This document shows positions 26,160-35,992 of a stretch of 64,000 nt of DNA, piece after piece. Source of the DNA: Marsupella aquatica (taxonomy: Eukaryota; Marchantiophyta); the NCBI GenBank assembly GCA_973895155.1, contig OZ316893.1:22630001-22694000 (forward strand). The letters are read 5' to 3'. Every line of letters begins with the position of its first letter. Positions within the stretch are counted from its first letter, which is position 1. A model generated the notes under the pieces. It ran no database searches. It was not told where the DNA came from and saw only the letters and a program-made list of their open reading frames with translations. Made by a program: the position numbers and the translations under genes.

Positions 26160-27495
26160 TGGCTATTAAGGTTTGTCAAACGACATTTAAGGTATGTTAA
26201 GTGCCCATAAGTTAACATGGAAGGGGTGTCAATGGATGTTTGGGTTGTAAGGATAACTAGAATATAAGTTAACAAAGGTTTGGGTTTAATTAAAGGTTAG
26301 GTTTATATTTGGTTTTAATCTAGGAGTATTTGGTTTAATTAAGGGGGTTAAAACTTGGGTTAGGTTGGAATAAAAGGGTTGGGTTTAAATTAATGGGTTT
26401 GGCTTAGGGTTCAAGGTAGAGGTTTGCATTAGGTTGTGAGTAATTACAGGGGTTGGGTTTGGTTTTAGTTGAGGGGTTGAATTGTGGTTGTTTTTTAAAG
26501 GGATTGGGTTTGGTTTTTAGTTGGGGGGTTTAATTGTGGTTTTTTTAAAGGGGTTGGGTTTCTAATGTAAGTGTTTGGGTTGGGGTGTAACATGATATAG
26601 GGTTGGATTTGGTTCTAATTGAGGGGGTACAATTTTTGCTTAAGTTTTAGAAAAGGGCCTCAATTTAGGGGTTAGGGTGAAGTTTAGAATAACTATAGGG
26701 GTGGGGGTTGGCCTATATAGGTAAAGTAAGGTGTAGATAGGGTAAGGGTTTTATATGTAATTGGGGGATTTGGGTTGGGTTTAGGGTAAAGGTTTGAATT
26801 TTTAATGAGGGATTTGGGTATTGGTTAGGATAAGGGTAAGGGTTTAGGGTGCTTGAGGGATTTGGGTTAGGTTTTAATGAAGGGTTTCATTTCATGGTTT
26901 GGGTTTAGGGTAGGGGTTTGGGTTTAGGGTAAAGGCTTGAATTTTTAATGAGGGATTTGGGTATTGGTTAGGATAAGGGTAAGGGTTTAGGGTGCTTGAG
27001 GGATTTGGGTTAGGTTTTAATGAAGGGTTTCATTTCATGGTTTGGGTTTAGGGTAGGGGTTTGGGTTTAGGGTAAAGGCTTGAATTTTTAATGAGGGATT
27101 TGGGTATTGGTTAGGATAAGGGTAAGGGTTTAGGGTGATTGAGGGATTTGGGTTAGGTTTTAATGAAGGGTTTCATTTCATGGTTTGGGTTTAGGGTAGG
27201 GGTTTGGGTTTAGGGTAAAGGTTTGAATTTTTAATGAGGGATTTGGGTATTGGTTAGGATAAGGGTAAGGGTTTAGGGTGATTGAGGGATTTGGGTTAGG
27301 TTTTAATGAAGGGTTTCATTTCATGGTTTGGGTTTAGGGTAGGGGTTTGGGTTTAGGGTAAAGGTTTGAATTTTTAATGAGGGATTTGGGTATTGGTTAG
27401 GGTGAGGGTAAGGGTTTAGGGTGATTGAGGGATTTGGGTTAGGTTTTAATGAAGGGTTTCATTTCATGGTTTGGGTTTAGGGTAGGGTTTGGGTT
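26160..27495. repeat. Telomere-like G-rich block with a 143-bp satellite
   Basis: The plus strand is rich in GGTTTAGGG/GGGTTTGG variants throughout. From 26775 to 27495 it becomes a regular tandem array: the phrase TGGGTTTAGGGTAAAGG recurs at 26775, 26919, 27062, 27205 and 27348, a period of 143-144 bp, with very little divergence. Each unit contains several TTTAGGG telomere-type heptamers separated by other sequence. It lies between the accessory gene and the SET gene of CACTA-1 and has no counterpart in CACTA-2. Confidence 0.9.
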
Positions 27496-27930
27496 ACTTA
27501 TATTTCTTTCTCTATCTCATTAACATGGAGTGGAAAGCTCTTTGGCGTTGTAGGGCACTTCCCCATGTTTTTTAAAGTTTTGGCTAATGCATGATAATGC
27601 CTTGCGACAGCCCGGGCATCTGAAAGGTATAATGTTTTCTCATGCATTTCTAGTCATTGCTGTAAATATGGAGGGTTACAATCTATCATCCTTTTTTTCT
27701 GGTTCACCATAAGGCATGGCTTAATTCATTGTATATTGGCAGATTTTCCCCTCCTTCTTCCAGATATGGTTCATGAAATTTGAGCCACAAGATCCGTCAA
27801 GGCATTGCTAAGCCCGGGTCTCATAAAGGTATTTTTTTGTCAATTCTTTTTAATATGTTTAGGTAGGGATTATCAATGATGGTTTTGGTGAAGTTTTCAC
27901 TAATCGCCTTCCAATTGCTATACTTGTCAG

Positions 27931-29092
27931 ATGTCTTCATCCTCTACAACTTCCACCACATCAGATTCCTCTTCCGATGAAGAAAGTCGTCCTCCTCCTC
28001 AGCCTGAACCAACCGTATGTCGACCTAGTGGTCCACCACGCCAACTTTGTGGTTGTAAAAAATGTGTGGGGATGGTTGTCCAAAAGTCATATGTATGTGC
28101 GGAGCACATTGCTCGATATGGCCAACATCGAGGTCTTACACCGGGAGCTTCTTCATCCCGTATGGTGAGTTGTAAACTTACTGTGATTTCCATTTTATTT
28201 TGTAAATCTTGCTAGGTAGCATAAAATAAAATTTGGGAGGTTCATCACACTCACTTGGTTCCATTTCTTCCTATAGGTATCCAGTAGGCCTACACCCACT
28301 ACACCAACACCCTATGTTCCCTCACAAGGAGTTCTAGATGCTATAGGCTCGGCACTTTCACAAGCTTTCTGTTTAGTGGCAGCAGGGCAAGGTAGTGTTG
28401 GGACAATTCAGGGTGACGGTATTGTTACAAGAGGGAAAAAAAAGTCAAAAAGACAGCCTAGAGGGGAATTGGATCAATACACTTGTAGGGTTGATGGTAG
28501 ATGGGGCCCTTGTACCTTCACAGGGAAGTGTGTTCCTATCATAAAGGATTGGAATCTGGAGTGCCTTGGTTTGCCATGTGATATAACCTATGGTGAGGAG
28601 ATAGAAGTTTGGGGAAGACGTTGGGTTGTCAAGAGTTCGACCCTAGGGGAGAGGCATGGGTATGGGATTTTCTCTTGTCATGACATTATTGTGGATGATA
28701 TGGGTGGAAAAGGGCGCTCTTCGGATGGACCAACGTTGTTCCCATATGGTGGACCCATTTACAAGAGGAGACATTGGAACATGATCCTTGTTCAACACCC
28801 TGAGTGGAAGACTTATGCATTGGACATGGATACTTTTGATGGTTGCACCAGAAAGTATTGTGACCAGTGTATAATTGATGGTGATCCCATCCGTAGTGGG
28901 AATATTGCCGGTTTCATCAACAGTACTGTGGGGACCCGGCCTAAGCGTAGGAAAAACTGTGAATGGGTTTTTGTTGATGGTCCCCCTCCAGCCCCTTATG
29001 GGCAGAGATATCATCATGACCATTGTCTAGTTGTAGCTAATAGGACCATTCTGGTTGGAGAGGAGTTGTTTACACATTATGAATGGGATTAG
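27931..29092 (+). CDS. Transposon-encoded SET-domain protein (CACTA-1)
   Basis: Exon 1 is 27931-28164 (234 bp, phase 0) and exon 2 is 28277-29092; together 349 aa, fully open. Residues 1-30 are Ser-rich. Residues 40-70 hold a Cys/His motif (CGCKKC...CAEHI...QH) like the Transpos_assoc region of TNP2 transposons. The C-terminal half is a SET domain: RHGYGIF at its start, then GNIAGFINSTVG (usually G-N-x-x-R-F-x-N-H-S), NCEWV and finally VANRTILVGEELFTHYEW, which keeps the GEEL motif and the Tyr. SET enzymes transfer methyl from S-adenosylmethionine to lysine, mostly on histones. Here NHS reads NST, so activity is uncertain. It sits directly upstream of, and on the same strand as, the transposase. 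Homologue: 50767-52070. Confidence 0.83.
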
Positions 29093-29242
29093 GATTACTT
29101 TAGGGACATGTATTATACGTTCATCGTATGTGAATGTATGTTTTGTAATGACATGTTCTTTTTATATTGTTAATAATATGTTTCGAGCACTACTATATTT
29201 GGAGTTAATTTCATTGTGAATGCTTTATTGTATTGTCTATAG

Positions 29243-32200
29243 AATGTGCGGCCTAGTCAAGATATGTTGCCAAGGAGGTTGAGAGTTACATATCAAGAAA
29301 TGGGCTTGCCACAAGACGGGGAAACATCATCAGCAGATTCCTCATCAAGTGACAATGATAATGACAGTCTAGATGAAGGGGCACCTCAGACAGATTATGA
29401 GGTCATGCAAGACCAAGAGTCAGCCATGGATGACTTCATGACAGATTGGTTTGTTGTAGACATTGGTGGTGAAGGAGGTGTCCCACCCAATGAAGGAGAT
29501 CCTCCACCAAATGTTGCACATGATCCAAGGCCTCAATGTACACCTGAAGGACAAAAACGATGGGAAGAAGCTGAGGCACATGCTAGAACACCTATTTATG
29601 GGGGTGCTCGTTTGAATAGACTATCTGCCATCTTGGCATTGATGAATCTTCACGCAAAACACAAGGCAAGCAATGCGCTACTATCGGATTTGTTTGCAAT
29701 TTGCCATGATCTATTGTTACCCAGTGAAAATGTGTTGCCAGGAACTTGAAAGGAGGCAAAGAGGGTTCTATCATCCATTGGCATGGAATACCATATCATT
29801 CATGCTTGTGTGAATGACTGCATTCTCTATCATGAGACCAATGCCAGCGTAACTGAGTGTCCAATTTGTCAAGAGCCTCGATATGAAACCAACATGTTGA
29901 CCTCAAAGGTGCCTAGAAAAGCTGTTCATTGGTTTCCTATTATTCCTCGATTGTTGCACATGTACCGATGTTCTGACTTGGCAGAATTGATGGTATGGCA
30001 TAAGACACATTGATCAGAGGCCGGTGTCATGCGGTTGCCAGTTGATTCCCCTGCTCACAAGCATGTGGAGTCACAATGGCCAGAGTTTGCACGTGACCCT
30101 CGTCATGTGAGGTTAGGGTTGGCATCAGATGGGGTGAGCCCACACTCCCTTGGAGGGAAAGGGCGCCCTACTTCGGTTTGGCCGGTGGTTGTTATGAATT
30201 ACAACCTTCCCCCATGGTTGTCCATGAAAAAGGGATTCTTATTGCTATCATTGATTATCCCAGGTCCATCTAAGGTAAAAAACATGGACACCTACTTGGC
30301 GCTCTTGGTTGGGGAACTCCATAAATTATGGGGGGGTGTATGGGCATATGATGATCGGACAACTACAGGAGGGTTACCACGTGTCTTCCAATTGAAGGGA
30401 ATCATTATGTGGACCATGCATGACTATCCAGGTGAGTGGTATGGATTTGTATTTTTTTCATGTATTGGAGATCAAGTTTGTTTGGAAGGAAGTCCCTCTT
30501 TAATTCTATATACATGAACTTTTCAATTCCTTTGACTCTAATTGAGAATGTTATTTTGTGAGCAGGGTTTGGGTTTGTTTCTGGGTTCCAAACTCAAGGG
30601 TACAAGGCATGCTCCACTTGTGGTCCAAGCTTTCACGATATGGCCAAGTACTCAAAATGGCTGCACAAGATAATCTACCTTGGTCATACCAAGTTTCTTC
30701 CACTTGGGCATCACATGAGGTCTGACCCCCTTTTGTTTTCAGACTTTGACATGATCAATGGTGATGAGCGTGAGATACCTGACCGCACAACATTTTCGTA
30801 TTGAAAATCCATAGCTGATAGGGTGGCAGACCCTGAAGATGCCATGGGATTTGATGGTAGTGGATTGACAAGGTGGAGTATACTGGCCACTTTGCCCTAT
30901 TGGCCTGAGTTGAAGATTCATCACTTGTTAGACCCCATGCATATAGAGGGAAATGTTGGGAAGGCTTTGATCAAGCACTTTTATGGGGAAAAGAACATAA
31001 TTTTAGGGAGGCATGCCAGGATCTAGAACGACATCCAGATGTATGGATAACAGTTGATGAATCCATAGGGATGGAACATTGTCCTTCAGCTCCATGGGTT
31101 TTGAGTGTTGGTGAAAGAAGAGAGTTTTGACAACGCATAGGGCAGATGCGGCTTCCTACAGGCTATGGTGCCAATCTACGTAAGGCTTTTGGGATGAAGG
31201 ACAGTCATAAATGGCCAATGTATCTCAAGACACTTGACTATCATCGTTTACTACAACATATACTTCCTGTGGCAATCATAGGTTTGGGGAGTGAAGAAGT
31301 GCAAGACGCCCTTTGGTCACTGGGCACTTTGTTGAGATGGATATGAGCACTCAAAGGAAATATATGAAGAAGAGATACCACGGATGGAGGTATTGGCAGC
31401 AGAGGTGGTATGCAAGTTGGAGAAGGCCCTCCCTCCTTCCTTCTTTGATTGTCAGGTGCATCTTCTCGTTCATCTTGTGAGGGAGGTTGCCATTGCCGGT
31501 CCGGTGCATTGTAGGTGGATGTATTGGCTGGAAAGGTATATGGCCGTGTTAAAGGCTTATGTACGGAACCATGCACGAGTGGAGGGGAGCATGGCAATTG
31601 GATACTTGGCAGCTGAGAGTATGTTTTATTGTAGTAACATCTTAGCTACCATTGATCCTAGTTGTCCACGCACTTGGATGGAAGAGAGGAAAGTGGAGGA
31701 GGACCGTTTAACAAGTGCAAAAAAACACGCTTACTAACCGCAGTGGAGTTGACACAGGTTAGTACTTTCATGTTGAGTAACAGCAATGTGATGGAAGATT
31801 GGAGAGAGTTTTATGAGGATGCAAAGAGGGAGAGTCATCGCGGTCAAAAGCAAGCTTGAGGGGTACTAAAAAGTCTCCCATTTTCTCCACAAAAAGGATA
31901 TACTCCTTGTCCTTATTCCAAGAATATTCCATAATGACCAAAATGTGACATGGAATGGTTAGGATTGCTTGGAAAAACTTTAAAGGTTAGATCTTGCATG
32001 CCAAGTCTTTGGAAGTGTGCACAACATTGTTGGAAGTGCCCCCAACCTTGTGGAAGTGTGTCCAACCTTTTGGGGAGGGTATTCAACCACATTTTAATGA
32101 CATTTTTAGTCCTTTCCTTCAGTCCTTCAAAAGTGATTGTCCTTAGTCCTGATTGCCTCCTTTGGTACCCCTCGATCTTGCTTTCCACCTCGCCCAAGGA

Positions 32201-32861
32201 TCTTTCCAAAGTTCCTTGAGTATATGAAGGAGAAAGTACTTCAGTTGGATGCTATGGTGGCCCAAGGTGAGAATGTATCACATTTTCCAGATATGACTCC
32301 TGAGGTTCGAACAATTGTTCATGGTCCTTTAAGACTTGTTCAGACCAGAACAGCAATGTGGACACAAGGGAGGCATTTCAGGATTTCTGACCTTGATGAG
32401 AAGAGGGGAAGAACTTTTGATTGTGGAGTTCAAGGGCAGTTCATGCAAGATTCACAAAGTAGCCGTCATGACACTAATGTGATCAAAGATGTGGTGCCTC
32501 ACTATGGGAAGATTGAGGAGATCTTGATCATATCCTATGATGCCGATTCCAAATTTGAAGAGTATGTCTTCAAGTGTAAGTGGTTCAAAATTCACCTGGT
32601 TGGTGATAATCGCACGGTACTTCTTGATGAGTGTGGGTTTACTCGACTGAAGACATCAAAACTAGCTTTCAACCATCTCATTGGCAAACATCTGAACCAT
32701 TTACATTCCCAAGTCACCTTGAGCAGTGTTTCTATATTCCGTACCCACCAGACCCAGAGTGGTCAGTTGTTATACCGTATGTGCCACGGTCCCATTCCAT
32801 TATTCGGAAAAACCTGACGTTATTATTGTGTCAAATGGAGGAGGATGAGGACCAGGTTTGA
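29243..32861 (+). pseudogene. CACTA-1 TNP2-type transposase (degraded)
   Basis: A transposase of the Transposase_21/TNP2 family. In order: a variable acidic N-terminus; zinc-binding CPICQEPRY; FPIIPRLLHMYR; RHVRLGLASDGVSP; SVWPVVVMNYNLPPWLSMKK; the LLDPMHIEGNV segment that holds a conserved acidic residue; a DUF4218-like part (WPMYLKTLDYH...GPVHCRWMYWLERYM); and a DUF4216-like part (HYGKIEEILI...FKCKWFKIHL). Introns include 30432-30565 and one around 31880-32200. Stops include TGA at 29747-29749, where CACTA-2 has Trp, others near 30012, 30802, 31024 and 31344, and a frame change near 32680. The likely start codon is GTG at 29246 where CACTA-2 has ATG. Not functional as read. Confidence 0.88.
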
Positions 32862-33229
32862 TGCACTAGTAGTAAAACTTGTTGTGGGCCCAGAATTTGA
32901 CCCTAAACTAACTATCATGGTTTTATTTATATTAACATATTAATTTTCTTCTTTTGTTTTACAAACACTTAATTGGACTTTGAAATTTCATCTCACTGTT
33001 ATATATGCAACCCTAGCCGTTTCCAAAGCTATCCTCATGCATGCCACCTTTTTGAAAACCCTACCTGTAACCTAAACACATGCATTCTCCATCTTGTAAA
33101 GAAACTCTCTCAAACATTTCCATTCTACAAACTTTTCAAACAACTCTCTTTGCAAAACATTTTCAAGCTTGTCAAGAAGCAACTTCTGAACACTTTGTGA
33201 ATAACACACCATTGGTAATTGTGATGCCA

Positions 33230-33605
33230 ATGGGTTCTCAACTTTGCGAATCAACTGGCTTCGGTAACTTGCGACTATTTATACTTCACAATATTTTGCG
33301 AAGCTAATAGGTTCACAAGATATATTTGAGTACATTATTATCGCTAAATTATGAAACAAAAGAGATCCAAATGCAGTCGCGATGGTCGCGGATCCACAAA
33401 TACTTTGCGAGACGAATAGTATCTGAAAGAGTTGCGAATTCAATCCGATCTCAAACAAATTGCGAGGTATTTAGCTTTGCAATGTCACTATGTTGCGAAC
33501 CTTTGAGCATGGTTTATTGTGATGCGTGTTTGATCACAAAATATCTGAAGTCGATGACATCGCAAGACCATCCCGGCGTAAAAAAAAAGCTTCGCAAAAG
33601 GGGCC
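33230..33605. promoter_or_regulatory. Right subterminal motif cluster of CACTA-1
   Basis: Repeated TTTGCGAA, TTGCGAC, TTGCGAG, TTGCGAACC, ATCGCAAG and TTCGCAA cores between the transposase and the right TIR, the same motif family as at the left end and in the centre. Confidence 0.68.
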
Positions 33606-33622
33606 AATATGTAGTAGTGAAA

Positions 33623-35992
33623 CAATAAATTAGAATAGTATAAAATGGCCAATATTGTTTCTGACATGCTAGGCATTCTCCAAACGTCCACCCGCCTTCA
33701 AAATCCTCCATTTTTCTTTTCTTCTGCCCTCTCCCCTCCCCTGCTCTCCTTTATTTCCCACCCTGACCCAAGTTTTAGATGATGCCCTCCCTCCTCACCC
33801 GATTCCTTGGGGCCCCCCATGCTCCCTAGCTACCTGTTGCCATGCACAAAGGTCACTGCCCGCCGTGCACTCTATATGCCCTTTTAAAATCATTTTGACT
33901 ATCAGGAAATATGATACTCTTTATGCCCTCTTTAAAAAATTTGACTATCAGGAAATAACATGGACTCTATGCCCTTTTATAATAATTTTGGCGATCAGGA
34001 ACTTAAAGGATGGACCTGCAAGTTGTCCATGAAGCCATGATGGAGAAACCAAACCTGCATGGACTTCATTAAAACATGAGGATATGCTTGGATACTGGTT
34101 TTTACATTTTTGTCCCAAATGAAAAACCAAACCTGCATGGACTTGATTAAGATATTCTTGGATACTGCATTTTACAGTTCTATCCCAAAAATACATTCAT
34201 TTGTCAGTAACCAAATCATCACTTCAATTTGTCCAGAGATTTTCTTTGTCACTAACTCTGTTACCATTTCTATCTTAAAAGTACTTTGTCAGTGTCCATA
34301 GCGCTTTAATTTGAGAGCATGGCTTCATTCTTCCAATACTCTTTCCCTCCACATAGTTACTCTAACCATTTTTTTAGAGTTTAGTAAAAAAATTAAAAAT
34401 TTAAAGTACATTTAGGTCCTTAATTATATAAATACCTGATCTGGCCTTCATGGTAGATGGAACATTGAGTAGATTCAATGCTTCACATTTTACTCATACG
34501 GCTCAAGTAATTTGCCCAATGGTGAAAACCAAATGAACTAAGTCTTAATTTCCTCAACAAAAAACAATCATGCTTATAAGCCCCACAAAAGGAAGGAACC
34601 AAGCAACAAGATGACTCATGAACCAAGGAAACAATTCTCACCAAGGAGGCTGGGGGGCAAATTAATCTCTGAAATTACAATTTTTTTATACACAATCATT
34701 CTTGAGATCAAATCATTGATACTTACGAGGATACTTAGTTTCCAAAATGACTATATGACTTTCACAAATGTTGTTACAAAATCTTGATTTTATAGAGCAT
34801 TGCTCTTGTTACCAGAATTGTAGTAATTTTTCATTGCAAAGCTAAAGGAAATTTTAAGTTGCATAAGTATTGTTGTAGAATCCTAGTTTTTCAGAGACTA
34901 TTGGTCTTGTTATAAAGAGTTTTGATTAATTTATTGTTGCAGAGCTACTTGAGATTTAATTTTTTGGGAGTCTTGTTGATGAATCCTATTTTTCAAAGAG
35001 CGCTTAGAGTAATTTTTCCGTTGTGAAGCTACCAAGAATCATGTTTTTCATACAGCGCTGCCCTTGTTACAAGAACCGAGCACTTTGAGTACTTTGTCGC
35101 TGCCCAAGAGATTTTAAATGTGCACCTTCAATCCACCTTCAATCCATTCTCATGTACATTCTCAATTTGATTTTAGATCACATAATGTTCTTGTCCTGAC
35201 AGAAATTTAGGTAAACAATTAATGAGAGGAATTCTCCATGAATTCTGATCCATTTGCAGGTGGGTTGTCTCAAGATTATGTGTGAAATGATCTGTCCTCT
35301 TTCACAGTCCATGGGGATAGCTAAAGACAACATAATGGTCCATCCGAGCTTGGGTTTTGATAAATCACACTGCCCAAATCCAATCCCACCTCGTTGAATT
35401 CATAAATAAACCTTGCCCAATGTTTTGGGGGATCATCAACCACTAACCCCTATTACCCATTCTTTGAATGTGAATAGAAGAGAGTACAATAAAGTTGACA
35501 AAATATATTCTCTATTCCAATTCTTTGAATATTAATGAAATAGGAGAACACAACCATGCATGTCATCATCTTATTCTTTGAATATGAATGAAATGATACA
35601 AAAGTATCATTCATGTCGTCATTTTAACATGACCAATGAATATACCATCCTCCTATATATATTGGTGGGGCCCTAGAGTCTCAGTCTAGAGGCTTTACTC
35701 TAGAAACCTAGCCCCCAACTCTAGCTTCTCTTTGCGGCTTATAAGTGAAATTATAATTATCTGCAATCCCATCTAAACCCCTCCACTGTCTATTTACAAA
35801 TGGAGTTAGGGGCAGGAAGCAATCCAGGCCTAATTTTCACCACTGACCATTGGATTTGCCCCTACTATAAGAAATTCAAAAGCTTGAGAGCATTGCAAAT
35901 AAAAATTTTGAAGGTCCTATGCAAGTGAAACTCAAAACTTGATGACGGACCATGCTTTTATAGTTTGGGGTAGGTTGTGTTTGCCATGTGGC
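33623..35992. other. Degraded spacer: start of duplication unit 2 with tandem repeats
   Basis: 33700-33860 and 35760-35870 match the region just upstream of NLR unit 1 (14100-14470). Between them are three tandem-type repeats. 33880-34000: about 55-bp units with TTTGACTATCAGGAAAT. 34050-34190: about 85-bp units with AAACCAAACCTGCATGGACTT. 34745-35100: diverged units of about 100 bp with (C/T)TTGTTA..A(A/G)A and a following GCAAAGCTA-type segment. No gene was found. Confidence 0.55.

Larger units (their letters stand above)
20522..33619 (+). mobile_element. CACTA-1: complete CACTA (En/Spm, CMC) transposon, 13.1 kb
   Basis: The left TIR, CACTACAACACTATCGG, is followed by TTTTGCGAAG. The reverse complement of the right end reads CACTACTACATATTGG and then also TTTTGCGAAG. 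A 3-bp target duplication AAA flanks both ends (20519-20521 and 33620-33622). It carries an accessory gene (minus), a SET-domain gene (plus) and a TNP2 transposase (plus). A 2418-bp solo LTR is nested inside the accessory gene; without it and the 5-bp duplication the element would be about 10.7 kb. Ends are intact, but the transposase has several stops, so it could move only with help in trans. Confidence 0.93.

Noticed and set aside
26160-27495. A true internal telomere or chromosome end
   Set aside because: The heptamers are interspersed with other sequence in a 143-bp unit, and transposon genes continue on both sides.
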